33,908 nt of DNA from positions 1 through 33,908 of the forward strand of contig JAKSTU010000025.1 in the NCBI GenBank assembly GCA_024402435.1. The letters run 5' to 3'. Source of the stretch: Treponemataceae bacterium (GTDB taxonomy: Bacteria > Spirochaetota > Spirochaetia > Treponematales > Treponemataceae). Each line of letters begins with the position of its first letter. Positions within the stretch are counted from its first letter, which is position 1. Below the pieces are notes generated by a model. The model was not told the DNA's origin. It did not search any database and saw only the letters and a list, made by a program, of their open reading frames with translations. Made by a program: the position numbers and the translations under genes. Shown in pieces: positions 24,182-32,125 of this stretch.

Positions 24182-24714
24182 TGAACCGAGTAATTCTGGG
24201 ACTGGGCTCCAACAGAAGTTTCCTGCTTGATGGTGTGGAACTCAGTCCTGCAGAAATTCTGAAGGAAGCCTGTATTCGTCTTGAAAAAATTTTTTCGGAC
24301 CCGGTAAGGTCTTCTGTTTATAAAACCAAAGCCATGTACGTAACTGATCAGGATGATTTTTATAACATGGCTTTCTGCGGATATACTGAACTTGACCCGG
24401 AAGAAGTTCTTGCAAAAACACAGGCTATTGAAGCGGAGTTGGGCCGGAACAGGGCGATGGAAATACGTAACGGTCCCAGATCCCTTGATATAGATATTGA
24501 GCTTTTTTCAGATGAATCAGGTCAGAATATTTCAGTTGATGAACCGGATCTTGAAATTCCTCATCCCCGTTTGAAAGAACGTGAATTTATTCTTGTTCCT
24601 TTGCTTGAGATTCTTGAGAAATATCCCGATAAAGAAGAATGGAAGTTTTATTCAGAAGCTTTGAAAAAACTTCCTGATCAGGGAGTCTCGTATTATGGAA
24701 CAATATGCAATTGA
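24181..24714 (+). CDS. folK: 2-amino-4-hydroxy-6-hydroxymethyldihydropteridine pyrophosphokinase
   Basis: Transfers pyrophosphate from ATP to 6-hydroxymethyl-dihydropterin in folate synthesis. The 177-residue protein shows the start LGLGSNRSF, the YNMAFCG strand, the ATP/pterin motif RNGPRSLDIDIELF and the family signature EIPHPRLKEREFILVPLLE. The length is near the usual 160-180. It overlaps recA by 1 base and scpA by 20 bases, so it is translated within a coupled operon; no other folate gene is beside it. Confidence 0.94.
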   Translation: MNRVILGLGSNRSFLLDGVELSPAEILKEACIRLEKIFSDPVRSSVYKTKAMYVTDQDDFYNMAFCGYTELDPEEVLAKTQAIEAELGRNRAMEIRNGPRSLDIDIELFSDESGQNISVDEPDLEIPHPRLKEREFILVPLLEILEKYPDKEEWKFYSEALKKLPDQGVSYYGTICN

Positions 24715-25438
24715 AAAAACTGCAAAAGACAAACAGCAGTTCAAACTGGGAGAGTTTGAAGGACCTTTGGATCTTCTTCTTTTTCTTATAAAAAAGAACG
24801 AAATCAATATTTATGATATTCCGATTGCAGAAGTTACAGAGCAGTTCATGGAGTATCTTGATTACGCAGTTTCTACGGATTTGGACAGTATTACCGAGTT
24901 TTATGCAATGGCTGCTGACCTTATCTACATTAAGTCACGGATGCTTCTCCCCATGGAAACGACTTTTTCTGATGACGAACTGGAAGATCCCCGTCAGGAA
25001 CTTGTAGAAAAACTGATTGAGTACCAGAAGTTCAAAAAGCTTTCCGTTCTCATGGAAGAAAGGGAAGACAATAATGAATGGTCTGTTGAACGGAAAAAAA
25101 TCCAGCGTGTCCTTCCTTTTGAAGAAGAAAATCTTTGGGAACAGGTTGATACATGGAGTTTGATGAAAACTTTTTCCAAACTGGTTTCTTCGTATACCCA
25201 CGAACAGATTCTGACAATGTATGAAGAAATATCAGTCAGTGAAAAAGTAACGCTGATGAATGAACTCCTTGAGGAAAAAGGAGAGTGTTATTTTACGGAT
25301 CTTATAGTCCGGAAAGACAATCTTATGGACATTGTCTGTGCTTTTATGGCGATTCTTGAAGCTGTAAAATTCAAGATGGCCTGTATTTTTCAGAACCGAA
25401 TGTTCGGTGACATTAAAATCCGTCCTTTTGCTGCTTAG
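24695..25438 (+). CDS. scpA: Segregation and condensation protein A
   Basis: The kleisin subunit of the bacterial SMC condensin, bridging SMC heads with ScpB. The N-terminal signature FEGPLDLLLFLIKKNEINIYDIPI is clear, followed by FYAMAADLIYIKSRMLLP and, near the C-terminus, a winged-helix end (ILEAVKFKMACIFQNRMFGDI). Length 247 is normal. The ATG lies inside the end of folK with a 20-base overlap, and scpB follows after 9 bases. Confidence 0.95.
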   Translation: MEQYAIEKTAKDKQQFKLGEFEGPLDLLLFLIKKNEINIYDIPIAEVTEQFMEYLDYAVSTDLDSITEFYAMAADLIYIKSRMLLPMETTFSDDELEDPRQELVEKLIEYQKFKKLSVLMEEREDNNEWSVERKKIQRVLPFEEENLWEQVDTWSLMKTFSKLVSSYTHEQILTMYEEISVSEKVTLMNELLEEKGECYFTDLIVRKDNLMDIVCAFMAILEAVKFKMACIFQNRMFGDIKIRPFAA

Positions 25439-25447
25439 GTTCTGCTT

Positions 25448-25993
25448 ATGGAGATTACTGTGGAAAAAGAAACATCCCTTGTTGAGGCAATACTTTTCTT
25501 GGAAAGCGAGCCTTTGACTGAAGATGCGATTGCAGAGATTTCTCTGCTTGCAAAGGATATTGTCCAAATGGCATTGGAAACGCTCAAAGAACGTTATTCC
25601 CAGGAAAGTTGCGGTCTTGAACTTGTTCAGATTACGGGCGGTTGGGTCCTGATGCCTAAAAAGGATCTGTGGCAGTATCTTAAGGAAAGATACGGACGCA
25701 AAAATGAGGGCAAGCTTTCAAAGTCTGCTTTGGAAACTTTGTCCATCATTGCTTATTCCCAGCCGATAACCCGCTCTGAAATTGAAGCAATCAGAGGTGT
25801 GTCCGCTGACAATATGGTCCGTCTGCTTCTGGAAAGAAATCTGATTCGCGAGACAGGACGAAAGGATATTCCCGGAAAACCGATTCAATACGGAACAACA
25901 AAAGAATTCCTCAAGTTCTTCAGATTGAACAGCATTGCAGATTTGCCAAAACTTGATGAAACGGAGAGTGAACGCTTTGAGCTTGCCCGCTGA
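25448..25993 (+). CDS. scpB: Segregation and condensation protein B
   Basis: The winged-helix partner of ScpA in the SMC complex. The 181-residue protein has the start SLVEAILFLESEPLTEDAIAE, then KSALETLSIIAYSQPITRSEIEAIRGV, the family's most conserved part, and TGRKDIPGKPIQYGTTKEFLKFF. The end overlaps or abuts the start of the pseudouridine synthase gene. Two winged-helix domains are expected at about residues 5-85 and 90-165. The ribosome-binding site before ATG 25448 is weak (TAGG), consistent with coupled translation. Confidence 0.95.
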   Translation: MEITVEKETSLVEAILFLESEPLTEDAIAEISLLAKDIVQMALETLKERYSQESCGLELVQITGGWVLMPKKDLWQYLKERYGRKNEGKLSKSALETLSIIAYSQPITRSEIEAIRGVSADNMVRLLLERNLIRETGRKDIPGKPIQYGTTKEFLKFFRLNSIADLPKLDETESERFELAR

Positions 25994-26714
25994 AAAAGAA
26001 GTAAAAGAAGAGATGAGACTTCAGGTTTTTCTGGCTCATTCAGGAGTTGCCAGCCGGAGAGCTGCAGAAGGAATAATTTCTGCCAGCCGTGTTTCTGTAA
26101 ACGGGTCAGTGGTGACTGAACTGGGAACAAAGGTTTCGGTTTCTGATGTTGTTTGCGTTGACGGGAAAGAAGTAAAGCTTGAAGAAACCAAACGCTATGT
26201 TCTCCTGAATAAGCCGACCGGTTACGTGTGCTCTCTTGCTGATGAGCAGGGGCGTCCATGCGCAGCCGAACTTCTAAAGGAAGCCTATTCAGAACGGCTT
26301 TATAATGTGGGCCGTCTGGACATGTTTTCCGGCGGACTCATCATTTTTACCAATGACGGGGATTTTGCAGCAAAGGTGTCCCATCCGTCTTCGCAGATTG
26401 AAAAAGAATATATCGTTGAAGTGTCGACTCCTTTGCCCCGTGACCTTTGTCAGAAATTTGAAAAAGGAATCCGTGTAGAAGGTGTTTTCTATAAAGCCAA
26501 GCTTGCTAGAGAAATCAATCCCAGAAAGATGCGGGTTGTGCTTATTGAAGGAAAGAACAGAGAAATCCGGCGTGTTTTCGAGCAGTTTTCTCTTGGAATC
26601 CGAAAGCTTACCCGTGTCAGAATCGGTTCCATTGATTCTGAAGGTTTGGCTCCGGGACAATTCCGTGATTTGTCCCAAAGGGAAGTGTCTTCACTGCTGA
26701 ATTTCGAGTATTGA
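25977..26714 (+). CDS. rluB: RluB/RsuA-type rRNA pseudouridine synthase
   Basis: Converts specific uridines of ribosomal RNA to pseudouridine. An N-terminal S4 RNA-binding domain (MRLQVFLAHSGVASRRAAEGII) precedes the catalytic domain, which has LLNKPTGYVCS, the catalytic Asp in VGRLDMFSGGLIIFTNDG, VEKEY-type EKEYIVEV, and the family end EGKNREIRRVFE. Scp genes next to RluB are common in many bacteria. The start is uncertain: TTG 25977 has GGAG 10 bases upstream; ATG 26013 gives the usual N-terminus but lacks a good site. With TTG it overlaps scpB by 17 bases. RluB rather than RsuA is inferred from context. Confidence 0.9.
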   Translation: MSLPAEKEVKEEMRLQVFLAHSGVASRRAAEGIISASRVSVNGSVVTELGTKVSVSDVVCVDGKEVKLEETKRYVLLNKPTGYVCSLADEQGRPCAAELLKEAYSERLYNVGRLDMFSGGLIIFTNDGDFAAKVSHPSSQIEKEYIVEVSTPLPRDLCQKFEKGIRVEGVFYKAKLAREINPRKMRVVLIEGKNREIRRVFEQFSLGIRKLTRVRIGSIDSEGLAPGQFRDLSQREVSSLLNFEY

Positions 26715-26739
26715 GATAAATCCCGTTTTTTGCTAAAAT
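26711..26739 (+). promoter_or_regulatory. Promoter of cmk-rpsA, leaderless geometry
   Basis: TTGAGA (26711-26716), a 17-bp spacer and TAAAAT (26734-26739) preceded by TGC. The ATG of cmk (26746) follows after exactly 6 nt (TTTCCC), so the predicted start site is the A of the ATG. The -35 overlaps the stop codon of the pseudouridine synthase gene. Confidence 0.75.
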
Positions 26740-26745
26740 TTTCCC

Positions 26746-27378
26746 ATGATTATAGCAATTGACGGGCCTGCCGGCACAGGAAAAAGTACTGTTGCCAAAC
26801 GCATTGCCCAAACTTTGGACATTACTTTTTTGAATTCCGGGAGTTTTTACCGCGGAATAACTTTGTCCCTTCTTGACAATCAGATTGACCTGACTGACCA
26901 GAAGGCAATTCTTGAGCATGCTGCCTCCCTCAAGATGGATTACGTAGGTTCCCATCTCATTCTGAACGGGACAGACGTTGATCACCTTCTTCATCAGGAC
27001 AAAGTTGATCTTAATTCTGCAAAGGTTTCCGCAATAGTCCCCCTTCGGCATATCGTAAATGACAAACTTCGGGCTGTGGCAGAAAAAATCAGTGTTGTCT
27101 GTGAAGGACGGGACATTACTACTGTGGTTTTCCCCAATGCGGAATACAAGTTTTATCTTGATGCATCTCTTGATGTTCAGGCTTTGCGGCGTTTCAACCA
27201 GGGCGTCAGCAACCTTTCTCTTGAAGAAATAAAAGAATCGATCCGTCAAAGGGATGAAATTGACAAAAATAAGGAAGAAGGGTCTTTGATCCGTTCTCCC
27301 GATGCCTTTTATATTGATACTTCAGACTTGACCATTGACCAGGTTTGTGAGATAATAATAAGCAAAATTCACTTATAA
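26746..27378 (+). CDS. cmk: Cytidylate kinase
   Basis: Phosphorylates CMP and dCMP using ATP. The 210-residue protein opens with IAIDGPAGTGKSTVAK (P-loop, residues 6-15), then FLNSGSFYRG in place of the usual DTGAMYR motif, VCEGRDITTVVFPNAEYKFYLDAS, and the Arg-rich lid region IKESIRQRDEIDKNKEEGSL. The start is fixed by the P-loop and by an in-frame TAA 12 bases upstream. There is no ribosome-binding site; with the promoter at 26711-26739 a leaderless mRNA is predicted. rpsA follows after 9 bases, a pairing conserved in many bacteria. Confidence 0.95.
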   Translation: MIIAIDGPAGTGKSTVAKRIAQTLDITFLNSGSFYRGITLSLLDNQIDLTDQKAILEHAASLKMDYVGSHLILNGTDVDHLLHQDKVDLNSAKVSAIVPLRHIVNDKLRAVAEKISVVCEGRDITTVVFPNAEYKFYLDASLDVQALRRFNQGVSNLSLEEIKESIRQRDEIDKNKEEGSLIRSPDAFYIDTSDLTIDQVCEIIISKIHL

Positions 27379-27387
27379 GGGATTATT

Positions 27388-29103
27388 ATGGATAAGATGG
27401 AAGTGGTAACGGATGAAACTCAGAACTCCAAAGGGAACATCCAAACACAATTGCAGGAAGAGTACTTAAAAAGTTTTGAATCTCTCGAAGAAGGTCAGCT
27501 GATTAATGGTACTGTCATTCAGGTAACTCAGGATCAGGTTTTTATTGATGTGGGTTACAAATCCGAGGGAAAAATTCCGACATCGGAGTTTTCGGAATTG
27601 CCTAATATCGGTGATGTAGTAAGTGTTGTTCTTGTAACAAAAGAGAATAAACACGGCGAAGTCATTGTTTCAAAGCAAAAAGCAGATCTTAAACAGATTT
27701 GGAAAAAACTGCGCCAGGCTTTTACAGACAAAACTCCTGTAGATGGAACAATCGTTAAGACCGTAAAAGGTGGTTATGATGTTTCTCTGGGTGCAGATAT
27801 ACATGCTTTCCTCCCGATCAGTCAGTCAGACAGCGTTAAAGTTGACAAACCTGAGAAATTGATCGGTCTTAAAGGACAGTTCTATCTTGAACGCCTTTAT
27901 GCAGACCAGAAAGCAAATATTGTTGTCAACAGAAGAAAATATCTTGAAGAAACAACAGAAAAGAACCGCGATGATTTCTTTGCCAATGTTCAGGTTGGAG
28001 ATACAGTAAAAGGTTCTGTCAAAACATTTACCAGTTTCGGTGCTTTCATTGATTTGGGCGGATTTGACGGTCTTCTCCACATCAACGACATGAGCTGGGG
28101 TCATGTAACTCGTCCGAAGGATTTTGTAAAAAAAGGTCAGGAAATTGAACTTAAAGTTATCCGCCTTGATCCTGAAGAAAAACGCATCAATCTTTCAATC
28201 AAGCACTTCTCTGAAGATCCTTGGTTGCATTTTGAAGAGAAATATCACGTAAATGATGTTGTAAAAGGAACTGTAACAAAACTTACTGATTTCGGTGCAT
28301 TCATTGAACTGGAAGAAGGAATTGAAGGTCTTGCACACATCAGTGAATTCTCTTGGACAAAGAAAATCAGCAAACCCGGTGACGTTGTTAAGATCGGTGA
28401 TGAAGTTGAATGCATGGTTCTCGGTTATGATATCCAGGCAGGACGCGTTTCTCTCGGTCTGAAACAGGTTTCTGACAATCCTTGGGAAAAAATCTCAGAA
28501 CTTTATCCTGTCGGAACAAAACTTACACGTAAAGTTGTCAAGATTACAAACTCCGGTGCATTTATTGAGCTGGAAGAAGGAATCGACGGTTTCCTCCATG
28601 CAGATGATATTTCTTGGACAAAGAAAGTTAAACATCCTTCAAGCGAACTTCAGGTTGGTCAGGAAGTTGAAACAGTTGTTATCGACTGTGACACAGAAAA
28701 CCACCGCATCCGTTTGGGAATCAAACAGCTTTCTGACGATCCTTGGGAACAGTTCAGCAACGCATACAAACCCGGTTCAACATTGGAAGGTGAAATCGTT
28801 TCAATTACCGACTTCGGTGTGTTTGTAAAAGCTCCTATGGACATTGAAGGTCTTGTAAATAAGGCAAATCTGAGTGACAACCGCGAAGAACCTTATGAAG
28901 AAGCTGTAAAGAAATACAATGTCGGTGATAAAATCAACGTTTATGTTGTTGACGTTAACCCTGAAAAACAGAAAGTTGCTTTCTCTGTAAAAGAGTTCAA
29001 ACGTAAACAGCAGCGCGATGAGATTTCTCAGTACATGTCTTCAAATGACAGTGAAGGTGATGACGCATACAATCCTTTTGCTGACCTGCTGAAGAAAAAC
29101 TGA
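27388..29103 (+). CDS. rpsA: 30S ribosomal protein S1
   Basis: A 571-residue S1 protein that binds mRNA on the small ribosomal subunit. Six S1 domains can be traced, starting at about residues 33, 118, 200, 288, 374 and 461; domains 3 to 6 show the RNA-binding pattern best (TSFGAFIDLGGFDGLLH, TDFGAFIELEEGIEGLAH, TNSGAFIELEEGIDGFLH, TDFGVFVKAPMDIEGLV). The first two are diverged, as in Escherichia coli S1 where they bind the ribosome. AAGGGA, overlapping the cmk stop, lies 5 bases before the ATG, so unlike cmk this gene has a normal ribosome-binding site. Confidence 0.96.
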   Translation: MDKMEVVTDETQNSKGNIQTQLQEEYLKSFESLEEGQLINGTVIQVTQDQVFIDVGYKSEGKIPTSEFSELPNIGDVVSVVLVTKENKHGEVIVSKQKADLKQIWKKLRQAFTDKTPVDGTIVKTVKGGYDVSLGADIHAFLPISQSDSVKVDKPEKLIGLKGQFYLERLYADQKANIVVNRRKYLEETTEKNRDDFFANVQVGDTVKGSVKTFTSFGAFIDLGGFDGLLHINDMSWGHVTRPKDFVKKGQEIELKVIRLDPEEKRINLSIKHFSEDPWLHFEEKYHVNDVVKGTVTKLTDFGAFIELEEGIEGLAHISEFSWTKKISKPGDVVKIGDEVECMVLGYDIQAGRVSLGLKQVSDNPWEKISELYPVGTKLTRKVVKITNSGAFIELEEGIDGFLHADDISWTKKVKHPSSELQVGQEVETVVIDCDTENHRIRLGIKQLSDDPWEQFSNAYKPGSTLEGEIVSITDFGVFVKAPMDIEGLVNKANLSDNREEPYEEAVKKYNVGDKINVYVVDVNPEKQKVAFSVKEFKRKQQRDEISQYMSSNDSEGDDAYNPFADLLKKN

Positions 29104-29128
29104 TTCTTTTCTCTATGAGCAGAAACAG

Positions 29129-30649
29129 ATGAACACTTCAATTGATGCGGACAAACTGAATACACTCATAGAGATAAATACGCTGATTAATTCAAATTAT
29201 TCAGATATTAACGCGTTGCTGGTTCGGATTCTTGAATCAGCGATGCGTCTTGTTACTTGCGAATCATCATCCTTATTGCTGGTTAATAAAGATGATGATT
29301 CGTTGCGTTTTGAGCTTGCTTTGGGGCCAAAAGGTTCAGAAGCAAAATCAATTCCGGTTTCCAAGAGCAGTATTGCCGGATGGGTTAATGAGCATTGCGA
29401 AAGCGTTGTAATAAATGACGTTGCTCATGATCCGCGCTTTTTTTCATCGGTTCAGGAAAAAACAGGTTATCTTTCAAAAAATATGATTGCCGTTCCAATG
29501 AGGGTAAAAAACTCCAGCATTGGTGTAATTGAACTTTTGAATAAAGCTAATGGACAGGATTTTACAAAAGAAGACCTGGACATTATTGAGCAACTTAGTA
29601 CTTTTGCAGTTATTGCTTATCAGAATGCTGTGACTTTTCGGCAGGCACAGGATGAGATTTCTGTTCTGCAGAATGCAATTGCATCTGGGCCTGATTATCA
29701 TACTTTTGTAGCAAAAAGTCCTGCTGTTCTTGATTTGCTTAAAGTTGTCGAACAACTTTCCAGTACGAATTCTTCTGTTTTGATTTTAGGGGAAAGTGGT
29801 GTTGGAAAAGAGCTTTTTGCAGAACAGATTCACTTGAGAAGTGAACGTGCAAAAAAACCTTTTGTTCGTGTAAATTGTGCGGCCCTTTCTCCTTTGTTGC
29901 TAGAAAGCGAACTTTTCGGGCATGTCAAAGGATCTTTTACAGACGCTGTTTCCAACAGAAAAGGGCGTTTTGAAATTGCTGACGGCGGAACAATTTTTTT
30001 GGATGAGATTGGGGAATTGCCACTTGATTTGCAGGTTAAACTGCTTAGAGTGATTCAGACAAAATCATTTGAGAAAGTGGGTTCCAGTGAGACACAGACT
30101 GTTGATGTACGAATTGTTGCGGCCACGAACCGTGATATAGAAGAAATGGTCAGACAGGGGCAATTCCGCAGCGATTTATATTATAGGCTGAATGTTCTGC
30201 CGATTTATGTTCCGCCGTTGCGGGAAAGAAAGCAGGATATTGAACCCTTGGCTTTGAATTTTCTCAGAAAATTCAGTGGCGCAACAAAAAAAGCATTTTC
30301 CGGTTTTTCAGAGGAAGCTATGGCTTTGCTGAATCAGTATTCTTGGCCGGGTAATGTTCGTGAATTGGAAAATACAGTGGAGAGAGCCTGTGTTTTGGGT
30401 GTACCTCCTCTGATTAAAAGTTCAGACCTGCGTTTGAATGTGAAACCAGCCGGTGAAGGGCAGGATGTAGCTGAGGCGCTTTGTTCTGAAGACCGCACAC
30501 TTAAAACTGCGTTGAACAATTTTAAGAAAGCGTATATTACAAAAATCCTTGATGAAACATCATGGAATCAAACTAAAACGGGGGAAATTCTTGGAATCCA
30601 GCGGACATATGTGTCCCGCTTGATGAATGAATTGGGAATCAGGAGTTGA
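29129..30649 (+). CDS. GAF-domain sigma-54-dependent transcriptional activator
   Basis: A 506-residue enhancer-binding protein. A GAF sensor domain covers about residues 20-170, the AAA+ domain about 192-430, and a Fis-type helix-turn-helix the last 40 residues (WNQTKTGEILGIQRTYVSRLMNELGI). Walker A is GESGVGKE (221-228) and Walker B is FLDEIGELP (290-298). The loop that contacts sigma-54, normally GAFTGA, reads GSFTDA (268-273). The GAF domain suggests control by a small ligand, unidentified. The ribosome-binding site is weak; a 5-codon open frame (ATG 29115) ends with TGA overlapping this ATG. The next gene begins 2 bases after its stop. No sigma-54 promoter was recognised nearby. Confidence 0.92.
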   Translation: MNTSIDADKLNTLIEINTLINSNYSDINALLVRILESAMRLVTCESSSLLLVNKDDDSLRFELALGPKGSEAKSIPVSKSSIAGWVNEHCESVVINDVAHDPRFFSSVQEKTGYLSKNMIAVPMRVKNSSIGVIELLNKANGQDFTKEDLDIIEQLSTFAVIAYQNAVTFRQAQDEISVLQNAIASGPDYHTFVAKSPAVLDLLKVVEQLSSTNSSVLILGESGVGKELFAEQIHLRSERAKKPFVRVNCAALSPLLLESELFGHVKGSFTDAVSNRKGRFEIADGGTIFLDEIGELPLDLQVKLLRVIQTKSFEKVGSSETQTVDVRIVAATNRDIEEMVRQGQFRSDLYYRLNVLPIYVPPLRERKQDIEPLALNFLRKFSGATKKAFSGFSEEAMALLNQYSWPGNVRELENTVERACVLGVPPLIKSSDLRLNVKPAGEGQDVAEALCSEDRTLKTALNNFKKAYITKILDETSWNQTKTGEILGIQRTYVSRLMNELGIRS

Positions 30650-30651
30650 TT

Positions 30652-31335
30652 ATGGAAAAAGAAGAAAAAAAGACAATTGAAGGATCAATCAGTTCTTTTG
30701 TTTACAAATATCGTGTTGCATTGATTGTAATTGTAGCTGTTCTTGTTCTTGGGGGAATTGCTGCTGGTGTTGTGGTCGGAATTTCAGAAAAGAATACAGA
30801 AAAAGGTTATTCCGCTTACGATACATTGGTTTACAACCTTTCAAACTATCAGAATGATTCAAATCTGACTGCTGATGAAGTTGCAGCCAAAGAAGCTGAT
30901 ATTCTTGCACAGGCAAAAGACCTTGCTTCCAAGAACGCAAAGAATGGAGTTGGTGCTCATGCGTTCATGCTTGTTGGCGGTCTTGAATTCGGTAACGGAA
31001 ACTTTGAAAATGCAAAGAATGCATGGCTTTCTGCAGCTGCAGCTGATTCAAAATCATATACAGCTCCGGTTTCATATTATAATGCCGGTGTAGCTTGTGA
31101 AGAATTGAAAGACTTTGACGGAGCTGTTGCAAACATTGAAAAAGCTTTGTCATACGATAACTTCCTTCTTAAGGCAAAAGCAATTTTCAACTTGGGACGA
31201 ATTGAAGAACAGCGGGGAAACATTGCAAAAGCTGCTGAGTATTACACAAAACTCAATGATGAATATTCTGGTGATCAGTACGCCAATTTGGCAAAAAGCC
31301 GCCTGATTTCTTTTGAAGTGGCGGGTCAGATCTGA
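30652..31335 (+). CDS. YfgM-like TPR membrane protein
   Basis: A 227-residue protein with a short cytoplasmic N-terminus, a membrane helix at about residues 20-44 (VALIVIVAVLVLGGIAAGVVVG) and an exported TPR domain (about 95-220), for example HAFMLVGGLEFGNGNFENA and AIFNLGRIEEQRGNIAKAAEYY. This layout matches YfgM-type proteins, which assist periplasmic chaperones in other bacteria, but TPR anchors are common and the assignment is tentative. ATG 30652 is used, with AGGAG 6 bases before it and overlapping the end of the activator gene; TTG 30646 is less likely. Confidence 0.75.
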   Translation: MEKEEKKTIEGSISSFVYKYRVALIVIVAVLVLGGIAAGVVVGISEKNTEKGYSAYDTLVYNLSNYQNDSNLTADEVAAKEADILAQAKDLASKNAKNGVGAHAFMLVGGLEFGNGNFENAKNAWLSAAAADSKSYTAPVSYYNAGVACEELKDFDGAVANIEKALSYDNFLLKAKAIFNLGRIEEQRGNIAKAAEYYTKLNDEYSGDQYANLAKSRLISFEVAGQI

Positions 31336-31348
31336 TTTGATTTGATTC

Positions 31349-31354
31349 TATAAT
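31349..31354 (+). promoter_or_regulatory. Possible -10 element before the lipoprotein gene
   Basis: A perfect TATAAT lies 24 bases before the ATG at 31378, with GAGAGGGG between them. No convincing -35 is found 16-18 bases upstream, so this is a weak call. Confidence 0.35.
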
Positions 31355-31377
31355 TCCTTTTGAGAGGGGCAGAAACT

Positions 31378-32079
31378 ATGAGGTTGTTTAGATGTAGACA
31401 GTTCCTGGTAGTTTTCTGCCTTTTTTTATGCTTTTGCCTTTTTTCCTGTGGACTTGAAGTTTTTTCAATGATCAGACCTCCCATTGATGCTGTTCTTCCT
31501 GCGGAGGATACTGCAGAAGGAAAGAAATGTGAATTTACTACCGCTGATGGGGCAGAAAGTTTTGGAGATATTGATCAGTTCGGTACAGCGGTTTTCTATA
31601 GGATTTATAATAATAAATCCATGTTGGAAAGCGATAATAATCAGATCAAGTCAAAAAATGCTGAATTTTCTGAAAGCGGCTTCAATAAAATGAGTGACTT
31701 ACATTACTATGAAATGGATTCAGTAAACGGGAACAAACCGGTTTTTGCCAAGAAAGGAAATAACAATTTAAAAGCTGTAATTCGTCTTGTTGATGAAGGT
31801 GATTATCAGTCAGGTTTTTATTTGGGAACTAACGCCAATGATTTGACTAAGGTTGGAATTCCATGTCGCGGTATTGGTGGTAATTCCTCATTTGATAATC
31901 TTCAGAATCTGGTTGGTGGAGGGGATACTGAGTCTTCTGATTTTTCATATGATCCCCAGTCAGGAACTGATGTCCTTTATGTCAATATGTACGCTGTGAC
32001 ATATGGAATCAATACATCTTTGACCTCTGTGTATAGTTCGTTATTGTATTTGGGATTCCTTACTTTAGGGAATAATTGA
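31378..32079 (+). CDS. Predicted lipoprotein of unknown function
   Basis: A 233-residue protein with a lipoprotein signal: basic start (RLFRCRQ), hydrophobic core rich in Phe, Leu and Cys, and a lipobox LFSC at about residues 21-24, followed by Gly. It should be acylated on that Cys and anchored to a membrane, with the mature chain outside the cytoplasm. The mature part has many Asn, Asp, Gly and Ser residues and aromatic strands, typical of a beta-rich surface protein; I recognise no domain. ATG 31378 follows GAGAGGGG by 8 bases; an earlier in-frame start at 31360 would put charged residues before the signal. Base composition is a little more AT-rich than its neighbours. Confidence 0.75.
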   Translation: MRLFRCRQFLVVFCLFLCFCLFSCGLEVFSMIRPPIDAVLPAEDTAEGKKCEFTTADGAESFGDIDQFGTAVFYRIYNNKSMLESDNNQIKSKNAEFSESGFNKMSDLHYYEMDSVNGNKPVFAKKGNNNLKAVIRLVDEGDYQSGFYLGTNANDLTKVGIPCRGIGGNSSFDNLQNLVGGGDTESSDFSYDPQSGTDVLYVNMYAVTYGINTSLTSVYSSLLYLGFLTLGNN

Positions 32080-32125
32080 AAAACAGATTATGATCACTGC
32101 TGATGTGGTGTTTTAAGGAGTTGTT

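Noticed and set aside
26617..27249. Minus-strand open frame (210 codons) opposite cmk
   Set aside because: Antisense to cmk over nearly its whole length; no recognisable domain.
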